A stretch of 64,000 nucleotides of DNA from Aurantibacter crassamenti (GTDB taxonomy: Bacteria > Bacteroidota > Bacteroidia > Flavobacteriales > Flavobacteriaceae), in the NCBI RefSeq assembly GCF_016811105.1, contig NZ_JAFBGM010000001.1, forward strand, positions 186,001 through 250,000. Reading direction: 5' to 3'. This document shows, one piece after another, positions 1 to 8,144 of the stretch. The notes beneath the pieces were generated by a model. That model had not been told where the DNA came from. It made no database searches and saw nothing but the letters and a program-made list of their open reading frames with translations. The number at the start of each line of letters is the position of its first letter. Within the stretch, counting starts at the first letter, position 1. The position numbers and the translations under genes were made by a program.

Positions 1-195
1 TATGTGGTGTACTTACCTGAAGGAAAAGCTACATTAGATTTACGAAATGCGGATGTAGAATTTGATGTAGAATGGTTTTTTCCGGTACTAGAACGAACAA
101 TAAAAGGGACAGAAACATTACAAGGCGGAAGTTACAAAGCGATAGTTGCACCGTTTACAGGTGCTTCAGTTTTGTATTTAAAAAAGAAGAAATAA
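1..195 (+). CDS. C-terminal end of a DUF4038-type glycoside hydrolase (partial)
   Basis: The reading frame is open from the first base (Y-V-V-Y-L-P-E-G) to a TAA at 193-195, so only the last 64 residues of a longer protein are present. The tail, a short beta-rich stretch with VYLPEG, then LDL, then EWFFP and an ending on LYLKKK, looks like the C-terminal putative collagen-binding domain that follows DUF4038 (GH140-like) catalytic domains in Bacteroidota. The catalytic part lies left of the window, so the substrate cannot be judged. The next gene starts 22 bp downstream on the same strand. The assignment rests on a short stretch and is tentative. Confidence 0.5.
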   Translation, partial: YVVYLPEGKATLDLRNADVEFDVEWFFPVLERTIKGTETLQGGSYKAIVAPFTGASVLYLKKKK

Positions 196-217
196 AAAGC
201 AGACAAGACAGTAAACA

Positions 218-859
218 ATGAATTCAGAAGTAGCTTCGTATTTAGACAATCTTAGTGCTTGGCAAAGCGAATTAAAGCTGCTGCAAAACTATGTGAGTAC
301 GAGTGGTTTGGTAGAAGAATTTAAGTGGATGCACCCTTGCTATACCCATAATGGAAAGAATGTTGTTTTACTTCACGGATTTAAAAATTACTGTGCCATA
401 CTTTTTACCAAAGGCGCTTTATTAAAAGACACCGAAAATATATTGGTACAGCAAACCGAGAATGTACAAAGTGCGCGACAGATTCGTTTTACCACTATTT
501 CAGAAATTGAAGCCTTAGAAAAAACGATTAAAACCTATATTCAAGAAGCGATACTGGTTGAAGAATCGGGACTTAAAATAAAAAAGAAAAAGACCGCAGC
601 AATTGATGTTCCCGAAGAATTGAAAGAGATTTTTTCAGCACAGCCAGAATTTGAAAAAGCATTTAAAAATCTGACGCCAGGTAGGCAACGTGGATACCTA
701 CTACATTTTACACAAGCCAAACAATCGAAAACGAGAATCGCTAGAATTGAGAAAAACATGCCTCGTATTTTAAACGGGAAAGGCCTAAATGACTGTATCT
801 GTGGTCAATCGAAACGCATGCCCAATTGCGATGGCTCTCACAAAACTTTAGCGAAATAG
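218..859 (+). CDS. DUF1801 / YdeI-OmpD-associated protein with a C-terminal CDGSH-like motif
   Basis: This 213-residue cytosolic protein has no signal peptide. Residues 1-110 resemble DUF1801 (for example EEFKWMHPCYTHNGKNVVLL). Residues about 130-185 resemble the YdeI/OmpD-associated domain (PGRQRGYLLHFTQAKQSKTR, then RI.KNMPRIL.GKG). The last 20 residues, CICGQSKRMPNCDGSH, fit the iron-sulfur consensus C-x-C-x2-S-x3-P-x-C-D-G-S-H exactly, including the His ligand. The family has no firm biochemical role: YdeI-type proteins are linked to peptide or stress resistance, and CDGSH domains bind a redox-active 2Fe-2S cluster. A role in redox or stress sensing is inference only. It is convergent with the next gene. 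Confidence 0.8.
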   Translation: MNSEVASYLDNLSAWQSELKLLQNYVSTSGLVEEFKWMHPCYTHNGKNVVLLHGFKNYCAILFTKGALLKDTENILVQQTENVQSARQIRFTTISEIEALEKTIKTYIQEAILVEESGLKIKKKKTAAIDVPEELKEIFSAQPEFEKAFKNLTPGRQRGYLLHFTQAKQSKTRIARIEKNMPRILNGKGLNDCICGQSKRMPNCDGSHKTLAK

Positions 860-869
860 AAAGCCAGAT

Positions 870-892
870 ATGCACATTAAATTTAAGTGCAT
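870..892. terminator. inverted repeat between convergent genes, possible terminator
   Basis: ATGCAC (870-875) and GTGCAT (887-892) flank a TTAAATTTAA core, giving a nearly continuous AT-rich hairpin. It lies 11 bp after the stop at 859 and 40 bp before the stop of the minus-strand gene. A T-run follows at about 900-905, offset from the stem, so this is a weaker terminator candidate than the others in the window. Confidence 0.4.
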
Positions 893-931
893 TAAAATAT
901 TTTTTGCAAGTTAGGCGACATAAAGATTTCT

Positions 932-2395
932 CTATTTAATCTCTGCGGTCAATTCTTGCATATAGTCATATACCGCCTTCAATTCTTCACCATTACAATT
1001 GTTATTAATATATTTTCTAATGTGTTGTTGACCCCGTACTCGAAACAAAATAGCATCTACCCCATTTTGGGTGTTACCACTAAAAAAACCTCTAAAAACA
1101 TTATAAAGCACGGTACCCTTATTGTAATATGAATAGTTTTGATAGCGTTTTAAATATGCCGTTTCAACATACGACACTTGCGGTGGCCCTATTTCAGATT
1201 CACTAATTTTATACCCTTCGCTATTGTATCGACTTTCAAAAGCATGAATACTTATTTTTGTGGGGTTTGTAAGGTTGCTTCTACAGGTGGTGCCGTAGAC
1301 ATCCATAAAATCTTCATAAAACAATTTAAAAAAGTCGGAATAGCGATCTATAAATGGAAAATCTTTATTTTCTAAAAGCGTGAGTATATCTTCGTAATCA
1401 TTGATTTTAGGGCCTTCAGATCTAAAGTAACCAAAATCAGAAACATCTAGTTTCCAATTATCTTTTTTACTAGCTCTAATAACCCCTTCTTTATCTTCGC
1501 GAATAAACATAGGTTCTGGCAGGTAATCTAAGCTAAATACAAATTCTTCTGCGGTAGGGCATTCTAAAACGTACTGTTGTATAGCGCGCTTCGCCACTTC
1601 TTCATAACCATAAAGTGTTTTTTCTTTTTGATATGCGTAGCGTTCCGTATTGTTCGAAAAAACAGGGGCAATGTGTAATTTTTGAGTGGCATTGCAAGCA
1701 CCTTCATATTTCACAGCCAACATAGAATTAGGGCCCGGCGGGGTGTACAATTTTAGTACAAAATTATCCAATGCATCATCAAAACCTGCTGTCAATTGCC
1801 AACCCGTATTTTTATTCATATGGCCATTATATTCCACCTTTTGGTTCTTACCCGTACCATCTTTTGGTGGCACATAAATAGGACTTAAAGAAAACCGAAT
1901 AGACTCTAAATCATCACATTGATCTCGCAAGCCTTTTTTCATAGCATTCAACATACCCACTACCGGAAGATCATTAATATCTCTAGTTTCTAGAAACTTT
2001 TGCACGATAGGATTGGTATACATTATGGAGAGGGTTTTTACAGTCATCTGCTGTTCACAAGCACCTCTATATTCTATAAACAAATCTAATGGCGAATACT
2101 TTTCTCCTTTATTAGAAGAAACTAAGGCGATAAATTCCTTTGGAGCCCGTCTTGAACTATTGGGTGTAAAACGAGCACGATACCCGTCTACTTCATACAG
2201 TTTATGGTCGCCATGATCGGTAAGTTCCCATACTTTTAAATTGCCTTTGGCTGCTTCTCTAACTTGCTTTAAACGTTCCTCTTCCTTTTTCCACTTTTTT
2301 GGTTGCGCGTACGGATTGTATTTATTTTTTTCTTGTGCCGTACCAAATTGAAAACAAATTAGAACAGCAAATACGAACAGTAATTTTGAAGACAT
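932..2395 (-). CDS. hypothetical secreted protein, 487 aa
   Basis: I do not recognise this family. The protein starts with a clear signal peptide (LLFVFAVLICFQFGTAQ, cut after the Ala-Gln) and a Lys/Glu-rich linker, and it has no other obvious membrane segment. It contains several cysteines (CEQQM, DQCDD, GACNATQ, LECP, TTCRS, NNCNG), consistent with an exported, disulfide-bonded fold. No catalytic motif is evident. A decayed copy of its C-terminal 60 residues lies at 6133-6320 in the same orientation, so the gene was once duplicated. It is a single gene: the neighbour at 218-859 is convergent and the gene at 2639 is divergent. Confidence 0.75.
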   Translation of the reverse strand: MSSKLLFVFAVLICFQFGTAQEKNKYNPYAQPKKWKKEEERLKQVREAAKGNLKVWELTDHGDHKLYEVDGYRARFTPNSSRRAPKEFIALVSSNKGEKYSPLDLFIEYRGACEQQMTVKTLSIMYTNPIVQKFLETRDINDLPVVGMLNAMKKGLRDQCDDLESIRFSLSPIYVPPKDGTGKNQKVEYNGHMNKNTGWQLTAGFDDALDNFVLKLYTPPGPNSMLAVKYEGACNATQKLHIAPVFSNNTERYAYQKEKTLYGYEEVAKRAIQQYVLECPTAEEFVFSLDYLPEPMFIREDKEGVIRASKKDNWKLDVSDFGYFRSEGPKINDYEDILTLLENKDFPFIDRYSDFFKLFYEDFMDVYGTTCRSNLTNPTKISIHAFESRYNSEGYKISESEIGPPQVSYVETAYLKRYQNYSYYNKGTVLYNVFRGFFSGNTQNGVDAILFRVRGQQHIRKYINNNCNGEELKAVYDYMQELTAEIK

Positions 2396-2638
2396 TAAAA
2401 AGGTTTTTGGTTGTTAACCTAAATTACACTTTTATAATAATGCAATGCAAATCGAATTTTAGTCTAATAGCTATTGAATAGTATAAAGCCTAGGATTGGA
2501 ATTTTTTGCAGATGGTACAAAGCGTACAAGTAAAACCATGCATTTACGGTAAAATCTTAATCATCTGCGACAAATTCAATAATCGAAAACAAGTATTTAT
2601 GCAGTAACTTAGAGTTATAACTATAGTACTGATGAGCA

Positions 2639-4393
2639 ATGGCATATAAAAGGGTAATAAGCATTATAGGTGTAGGTCCGAGAGGTGGTTTTGCTTTAGA
2701 AAATCTAATTCATGAATTAAAAAACAACAATTGTCTTTCACAAATTCAGGTATTGCTTTTTGAAGCGACAGGAAATTTTGGCAACGGACAAGTTTATGAG
2801 ACAAATCAACCAAAATCAAATTGGATAAACATCACAGAACGGAATTTAAATTTAGAAAAACGCGATGCTATTGCTACTGCAGAAATTGAAATTCCATCTT
2901 TTCCTTCGTATCATGAATGGGCAAGCAAAGATTACACTACTATCGCCAAAACAGTAGCAGACACCTTCCCACCCCGTGCGTCAGTTGGCGAATATTTACA
3001 ACAACGATTTAATTCTTTCATCACTCCGCTTGTAAAAGCAACTATTGTTTCTGTAATCAAAGAACGCGTAGTAGAAATACAAATGGATCAACACCGTAAA
3101 CTGGAAATTACAACCCATGCGAATACCTATACAGCTGTTGATGAAGTACTGTTGACCATCGGGCATCAACCCACCAAACTTTCCGAGCAAATAGCGAAAT
3201 GGAATAGTTTTGCAGCAACTAAAAAAAATATACGATTATTCAAATCGCCCTACCCAATTACTGATTTTTTAAATGACGAAAAACTGACCGACAAGAGCAC
3301 AATTGGCATACGTGGTTTTGGCTTGGCAATGATAGATGTGGTTAGAGGTATTGCCTTAAAATTTGGAGAATTTATTCCAGAAAATGAGGAAACAAAATCC
3401 TGCAAATACCAAACCGATTACGATTTGACAGATTTACTCATTCCTTTTTCTTTAGATGGATTACCCCCTGCGCCAAAACCTTTGAATGCTGAAATAGATG
3501 ATTTATTTAAACCGACGGATGAACAACTTTCAACTTTCGAAAAAAAGATTGGTAATGATTCCACTCAAAAATCAGCCACGAGTCCTCAATTTTTAATTCG
3601 TGCATTTGCGCCCATCGCCGCAAAAATTTATTCTAACCTACCGGAAGCAAATCTACAAGACTTATCAGTAGCTGAAATTGAAGACGTCATAGAAAAATGG
3701 TTGAACGATACTACCTATGAGCATCCTATTTTAATTTCAATAAATCAATCCGCAGAAAAAACCATGCAAGATTTTGTCGATATGGCCACAGGCAAAAGTA
3801 CTGTTAGCTTAGATTATTGCGTGGGTCAAGTTTGGCGACATTGTCAACCTACTATCTATACCGAACTTTCGTATAACGCATGTGCAGATGAAGTTTTTGC
3901 CGATATCATAGCCCTTGATGAAAAATCGAAACGCTATTCTTATGGTCCGCCTGTAGAAAGTATACAACAATTGTTAGCCTTAGTAGAAGCCGAGGTTATG
4001 AATTTAGAAATGGTGAACAATCCAACTATAGAATTAAGTGATAAGGGTTGGAATTTTGAATTGAATGGAAAAACAGCAATCGCTGATATCATGATTGATT
4101 CCGTTTTAGATGCACCAAAAATTGAAGCAGTAGACTCACCAATTATAAAAAATATGCTCTCAAATGATTTGATAGAAGCTGTGCATGATGATTTGGGTGT
4201 CGCCACAGATGAAAATGGTTATGTGATTTCTAGTCAAAAAAATACAGAAATACCTATTGCCGTGCTAGGCAGATTAGCGAAAGGCACTATTATTGGCGTA
4301 GATGCTATTTTAGAATGTTTTGGCACGCGTCCACAAGTTTGGGCTACTGAAGCAGTAAACCGTCATTTAAAAAGGTTACAGTATACTATTTAA
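2639..4393 (+). CDS. FAD/NAD(P)-binding protein
   Basis: This 584-residue protein has no signal peptide. The N-terminus VISIIGVGPRGGFALENL is a Rossmann dinucleotide-binding loop of the G-x-G-P-R-G type that marks the FAD-NAD(P)-binding family (Pfam NAD_binding_9). Further family-like stretches are FGNGQVYET.QP..NWIN near residue 50, a second nucleotide loop near residue 225 (STIGIRGFGLAMIDVVRG) and an ending with AVLGRLAKGTIIGVDAILE. The family is thought to act as flavin-dependent oxidoreductases or monooxygenases; substrate and partner are unknown. It stands alone. An ATG seven bases upstream is out of frame, so the start at 2639 is preferred. A TAACTTAG element near 2606 could be a degenerate -7 box. 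Confidence 0.8.
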   Translation: MAYKRVISIIGVGPRGGFALENLIHELKNNNCLSQIQVLLFEATGNFGNGQVYETNQPKSNWINITERNLNLEKRDAIATAEIEIPSFPSYHEWASKDYTTIAKTVADTFPPRASVGEYLQQRFNSFITPLVKATIVSVIKERVVEIQMDQHRKLEITTHANTYTAVDEVLLTIGHQPTKLSEQIAKWNSFAATKKNIRLFKSPYPITDFLNDEKLTDKSTIGIRGFGLAMIDVVRGIALKFGEFIPENEETKSCKYQTDYDLTDLLIPFSLDGLPPAPKPLNAEIDDLFKPTDEQLSTFEKKIGNDSTQKSATSPQFLIRAFAPIAAKIYSNLPEANLQDLSVAEIEDVIEKWLNDTTYEHPILISINQSAEKTMQDFVDMATGKSTVSLDYCVGQVWRHCQPTIYTELSYNACADEVFADIIALDEKSKRYSYGPPVESIQQLLALVEAEVMNLEMVNNPTIELSDKGWNFELNGKTAIADIMIDSVLDAPKIEAVDSPIIKNMLSNDLIEAVHDDLGVATDENGYVISSQKNTEIPIAVLGRLAKGTIIGVDAILECFGTRPQVWATEAVNRHLKRLQYTI

Positions 4394-4465
4394 AAGAATG
4401 TTCCTTTCAGAACCAACACCTAATTGCTAGATGTACAGTTTAGTTATAAAATACTAGAGCAAAAA

Positions 4466-4487
4466 AAAGAGGGCTTTCGCCCTCTTT
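4466..4487 (-). terminator. intrinsic terminator, stronger in the minus direction
   Basis: A perfect 9-bp stem (AAAGAGGGC / GCCCTCTTT) with a TTTC loop. Read on the minus strand it is followed by eight T residues (plus-strand A-run 4461-4468), while the plus-strand side has only a broken T-run. It lies 16 bp past the minus-strand stop at 4504 and 72 bp past the plus-strand stop at 4393. It probably serves both sides but suits a minus-strand transcript best. Confidence 0.8.
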
Positions 4488-4503
4488 AAAAATTTCTACT
4501 TTA

Positions 4504-4698
4504 TTATGAAAATCGTATAAGTTTTAAGGCAGTATGCCTTCGACTATTTCTCCAGCTCTCATGACGGGTAATTGTCCTATCAAGTCCGGCTTCGTGATCT
4601 TTGTGTTTTAGTTCTTTATGTTTCATTCTAATTATCTTTATTCGTCTGTTGTGATGGGCGCAATAAGCACCCTTATGTCCACTCTTAGTTAGACGCAT
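4504..4698 (-). CDS. small very basic hypothetical protein, 64 aa (or a short RNA)
   Basis: I do not recognise this protein. It starts at an ATG (4698), contains one cysteine and is dominated by Lys, Arg and His, for example RMKHKELKHKDHEAGLDR; it has no signal peptide or membrane segment. Two things support a real transcript: a minus-oriented intrinsic terminator 16 bp after the stop, and a TAACTTTT element close to the -7 consensus about 15-25 bases before the start. It could be a nucleic-acid-binding microprotein, or the true product could be an RNA with an accidental reading frame. No similar gene is present elsewhere in the window. Confidence 0.4.
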   Translation of the reverse strand: MRLTKSGHKGAYCAHHNRRIKIIRMKHKELKHKDHEAGLDRTITRHESWRNSRRHTALKLIRFS

Positions 4699-5080
4699 AA
4701 AAAGCCAAAAAGTTACGATCTTGTGACAAGTTTAACACTTAAAAAACTCAATAAATTCGGGCATTTCAACGGTTTTTTAAGCAAAATTAACACCGTAGCT
4801 TCTCTACCAAGTCCACCCCTTTAAAAACCCACGATACCAAGGGTACAAAATCTGCCCGTAGAATGAAGCTTTATGCCTTAAAATGGCTGTTCAGTTTTAA
4901 AAAGTTCGACAACCGACACTTCCCTTCATTTTTACTGAAAACTGCCTATTTTTTGATTATTTCTTTAAAAATAATTTCCATTTTTAGGGGATGCACTAAA
5001 AACGTAGATTTTCATACTTTTTCATAAATCATTGCTATTTCACTCTTTTTGTCGTGTTAGAAAAATGTATATCTTTCTAT
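4699..5080. other. intergenic stretch with no recognised gene
   Basis: This 382-base AT-rich stretch lies between the minus-strand small ORF and the phosphotriesterase-like gene. I see no reading frame with convincing protein character, no tRNA and no strong hairpin. It should contain the promoters of both flanking, divergent genes. Confidence 0.5.
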
Positions 5081-6082
5081 ATGAAAATTTTTGCATCCAA
5101 ATTCATACTGTTTCTCAGTAGCGCCCTATTGTTATCATCCTGCAATAGTAGCAAATCGGCTAATCAAATACATACCGTTCAAGGCGATATTAAGGTATCA
5201 GAATTAGGTTTAACTCTATCGCATGAGCATACCATGTCAAATTATGGCAAAGACATCAGCGAAGCGTCAAATTATGATAGTGTACAATTGTTCAATCAGG
5301 TCATTCCGTATGTAAAGCAATTAAAAGCATTGGGCGTGAATTCCATTTTTGATTGTACCACAGCTTATTTTGGAAGAAGAATTGACTACTTAAAAAAGAT
5401 TTCGGAAGAAACGGGTGTACAAATCATTACCAATACTGGTTTTTATGGTGCCGCCAATGATCGCTACATTCCAGAATTCGCCTATAAAGCAAGTGCGCAG
5501 GCGATTGCTGATATATGGATTGATGAATTTAAAAATGGCATTGAAGGATCCCAAATTAAACCCGGTTTTATCAAACTAGGCTTTGATGATGGAAAGTCGC
5601 CATCAGCCATTGATACAAAATTATTTGAGGCGGGATTGCTTACGCACCTCAGCACGGGCTTAACCCTAGCAGTACACACAGGTGAAAATTTAGAAGCGAT
5701 GCTTTTGCAAACGCAACTGCTCAAAAAACATAATATTCACCCCAGCGCATGGATTTGGACGCATGCTTACAAACTGAAAGATGACGCCACATTAATTGAT
5801 TTAGCAACACAAGGCGCCTGGATTTCTTTGGATGGTTTTAAAACCCCAAATACAACCGAATACGTCAATAGAATAAAGCTATTCAAAGAAAAAAAGTTGC
5901 TGCATAAAGTACTAGTTTCACATGATGGCAATGGTTTTCCAAGTGGCGGAGCCATACGCCCCTTTCAGGCTATACTTGAAGATTTAGTACCTGCGCTGTT
6001 ACAAAATGGATTCACTCAAGATGATGTAGATCAGCTGTTATTCCGTAATCCGGAAGAAGCGTTTCGTATTCGAATAAAATAA
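5081..6082 (+). CDS. phosphotriesterase-family lipoprotein
   Basis: This is an amidohydrolase-superfamily metallohydrolase of the phosphotriesterase/PTE-homology type, 333 residues. The start is placed at ATG 5081 rather than the in-frame GTG at 5054 because it gives a clean lipoprotein signal (FLSSALLLSSC, lipid Cys21). Metal ligands can be read in order: HxH at H48/H50 (SHEH), a Lys at about 165 in GFIKLGFDD as the probable bridging carbamylated lysine, H199 (AVHTGEN), H228 (WTHAYK) and D282 (SHDGNG). All ligands are present, so it should bind a binuclear metal centre. PTE-like proteins often hydrolyse lactones or phosphoesters; the natural substrate here is unknown. It is probably membrane-anchored and transcribed alone. 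Confidence 0.88.
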   Translation: MKIFASKFILFLSSALLLSSCNSSKSANQIHTVQGDIKVSELGLTLSHEHTMSNYGKDISEASNYDSVQLFNQVIPYVKQLKALGVNSIFDCTTAYFGRRIDYLKKISEETGVQIITNTGFYGAANDRYIPEFAYKASAQAIADIWIDEFKNGIEGSQIKPGFIKLGFDDGKSPSAIDTKLFEAGLLTHLSTGLTLAVHTGENLEAMLLQTQLLKKHNIHPSAWIWTHAYKLKDDATLIDLATQGAWISLDGFKTPNTTEYVNRIKLFKEKKLLHKVLVSHDGNGFPSGGAIRPFQAILEDLVPALLQNGFTQDDVDQLLFRNPEEAFRIRIK

Positions 6083-6132
6083 ATAAACGCCCCACTCAAT
6101 TTAAATTGTCAATATTCACCTTAAGCAGAACA

Positions 6133-6320
6133 AGCTTGTGAATTCTTCAACATCACAATTGTTATCAACATATACAAATGTTTAAGGGTACCCTGTAATC
6201 AAAATAATATCTACATTATATTGCTGATTCCCAACAAAAAAGCCTTTTTAGGTATAATATAGCACCCTGCTCTTATTATAATACGAATAGTTTTTATAGC
6301 GTTCTAAATAAGCTATATAT
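6133..6320 (-). pseudogene. decayed 3' fragment of a paralogue of the 932-2395 secreted protein
   Basis: Read on the minus strand, the fragment translates to IAYLERYKNYSYYNK, then VLYYT, stop, KGFFVGNQQYNVD, then a second stop and VDNNCDVEEF. This aligns along its length with the C-terminal part of the intact gene (TAYLKRYQNYSYYNK, VLYNV, RGFFSGNTQNGVD, INNNCNGEEL). The two in-frame stops and the missing N-terminal 85 percent mark it as a dead remnant. It lies about 5 kb from the intact copy in the same orientation, which suggests an old local duplication. Confidence 0.85.
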
Positions 6321-6470
6321 GGATTAAAACTACGCTAGAAAAACTTAAAAACAATACCGCTATTTAGAATGAAAACAAATGCTAACATTTAGCTAACGAT
6401 TTAACGCAAACTTGAAGTTTCGTTTAAGTAAGCAACATTATCAGTTAACATCATTTGACACTTGCTAAGA

Positions 6471-6478
6471 TACTTTTG
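6471..6478 (+). promoter_or_regulatory. -7 promoter box for the PhoX-like gene
   Basis: TACTTTTG matches the Bacteroidota -7 consensus TAnnTTTG and lies 37 bases before the start codon at 6516. No well-spaced -33 TTTG is visible; the nearest TTTG (6454-6457) is too close. Confidence 0.5.
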
Positions 6479-6515
6479 TTCAAAATTAATGTAATAATTA
6501 ACCAAAAGAACAAAA

Positions 6516-8057
6516 ATGAAAGCAGCATCTAAAATGTTATTACTGGCAGGCCTAGTAGCAACAACATCTTGTGAAAAATTAGAAAATTTTGTGGGTAGTA
6601 ATGGCGGCAACCATGAAGAAGCAGGAACCATCTTCGAGAACAAGTCTGAGCTTGACCCATTAGTAGTAATGAACTCTAACTTCAATTTTGTAGAGCCTTA
6701 TTCTTTAATAAGTTCAACTGACATTTTAGAAGACGGTTTTCAGTTAGTAGGTGCCCAAGATGGGGCTGGATTTTTAAACGAAGGTGATGGTTACATGTAT
6801 GTAGTTAACGCTGAAGATAATTATGCTGTAAGCAGAATTCACTTAGATAAAAACCTTAACCCAACAGGTGGCGAATGGTTATTGAATTCAGGTGTTGCAG
6901 ATTTTGCTCGTCAGTGTTCAGGCACCATGTGGGAAGCTTCAATACATGGTGGTGCAAAAGATATTTTTCTTTCAGCTTCAGAAAGCTTTCATTATGATGT
7001 AAAGGGTATCGATCCCCATGTTGTAGTACCGACTCCAACTGCAGATTTTGGTTTAGATGCATTGGGTGAGTTTTCTTGGGAAAACGCAGTGCCTTTACCA
7101 AGAGACACATACAAGGGAAAAACTGTTATTATTGGTGGCGATGACGATTCTTCAGGATCTGAAGGTCAGGTTACTTTATACTATTCAGAAAATGGAGATG
7201 CCGATTTTAACAACGGAAAAATCTATGTATTAAAATTTAAAGAAGTTGCTTCAGGAGCTACCGATGCAAATGGTAATCCAATAAACCCAATGGCAGTTGA
7301 AGAAGGTGTTATATACAACGAAGGTCAATTAGCTTTTCAAGAAACATATGCAGTTGAATTCGTTGAAATAGAAAACGGTGCTGCCATGACCAAAGATGAA
7401 ATGGAAGATGCATGCGTTGCTGCAGGTGCTTCAGCTTTTATGCGTGTAGAAGATGTTGATTATCAAAAAGGTTCTGTAGACAACGCAAGAAACGTATTCT
7501 TTGCGGTAACAGGAAGAGGACCAGGACAAGGTACATACAACGATTGGGGTACAGCCTACAAATTAGAGTTGGACGAAGATTCTCCTTTAACTGGAAAGTT
7601 AACTCAAATTGTAAGTGGTAATACAGATACAAACAACATGGATGGTAACTTACCTGAATTACAAAGTCCAGATAACATTACCGTTACTGAAAACTTTATT
7701 TACCTTCAAGAAGACCCTAATTCATTTGATAGAGGACATGCAGCTGCAATATACCAAACAGATTTAAATGGTAATAACGTCAAAGTAGTATTAGAGTTAT
7801 TAATTAGAAATGATCTTAGTCCATCTGGAAGCACAGGTTTCAGCGGTGAATTTGGAGCTTTAGTTGATATTTCAGATAAAGTTGGCATTGACGATACATT
7901 TTTATTGAATCTTCAACCACACTACTGGCAGAATGATGATTTTAAAAGTAAAGATGGCCACGATATGGAGTCTGAAAACCCTGAAGCAATAGCAGCAGGA
8001 GCTAGAGAAGACAAACAAGGTGGACAAATTGTAATCTTAAAAGGTTTACCAAGATAA
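6516..8057 (+). CDS. PhoX-like (DUF839) lipoprotein
   Basis: This exported 513-residue protein has a lipoprotein signal ending in VATTSC (Cys19). The second half carries the hallmarks of PhoX-type calcium-dependent phosphatases/DUF839 propellers: MRVEDVDYQ near 310, NVFFAVTGRG, a YKLELD strand, and then SPDNITVTENFIYLQED around 385-400. The central region is rich in Asp and Gly (GGDDDSSGSEGQVTLYYSENG), consistent with Ca2+ binding. PhoX enzymes release phosphate from phosphoesters in the periplasm or at the surface. This protein is shorter and more divergent than classical PhoX, so phosphatase activity is not assured. It is followed on the same strand by a di-heme peroxidase and a fasciclin lipoprotein. 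Confidence 0.7.
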   Translation: MKAASKMLLLAGLVATTSCEKLENFVGSNGGNHEEAGTIFENKSELDPLVVMNSNFNFVEPYSLISSTDILEDGFQLVGAQDGAGFLNEGDGYMYVVNAEDNYAVSRIHLDKNLNPTGGEWLLNSGVADFARQCSGTMWEASIHGGAKDIFLSASESFHYDVKGIDPHVVVPTPTADFGLDALGEFSWENAVPLPRDTYKGKTVIIGGDDDSSGSEGQVTLYYSENGDADFNNGKIYVLKFKEVASGATDANGNPINPMAVEEGVIYNEGQLAFQETYAVEFVEIENGAAMTKDEMEDACVAAGASAFMRVEDVDYQKGSVDNARNVFFAVTGRGPGQGTYNDWGTAYKLELDEDSPLTGKLTQIVSGNTDTNNMDGNLPELQSPDNITVTENFIYLQEDPNSFDRGHAAAIYQTDLNGNNVKVVLELLIRNDLSPSGSTGFSGEFGALVDISDKVGIDDTFLLNLQPHYWQNDDFKSKDGHDMESENPEAIAAGAREDKQGGQIVILKGLPR

Positions 8058-8079
8058 AACCCTACTACTTTTTTGGATT

Positions 8080-8108
8080 AAGACCTCTAGCTATTGTTGG
8101 AGGTCTTT
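8080..8108 (+). terminator. hairpin after the PhoX-like gene
   Basis: AAGACCTC (8080-8087) pairs with GAGGTCTT (8100-8107), extended by a wobble and an A-T pair to a 10-bp stem with an 8-base loop. Only a short T-stretch follows, so termination may be partial, leaving read-through into the peroxidase gene 37 bp further on. Confidence 0.6.
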
Positions 8109-8144
8109 CCCTATTTATAATTTTCATTACAATATACTTTAATC

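Larger units (their letters stand above)
6083..6515. other. intergenic stretch holding a gene remnant and a promoter
   Basis: These 433 bases contain no intact gene. About 6133-6320 is the decayed copy of the 3' end of the 932-2395 gene (listed separately). The last 50 bases contain the -7 box of the PhoX-like gene. The stretch 6321-6460 shows nothing else I can interpret. Confidence 0.6.

Noticed and set aside
541-759. Antisense ORF inside the YdeI/CDGSH gene
   Set aside because: It lies wholly within a well-supported gene, has no recognisable domain, and its composition reflects the opposite-strand codons.
2396-2638. Possible small ORF or RNA between the secreted protein gene and the FAD-binding gene
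   Set aside because: The gap is AT-rich with no reading frame, hairpin or promoter strong enough to call beyond what the two divergent genes need.
5054-5080. GTG start for the phosphotriesterase-like gene
   Set aside because: It would bury the lipoprotein signal nine residues into the protein; ATG 5081 gives a standard signal.
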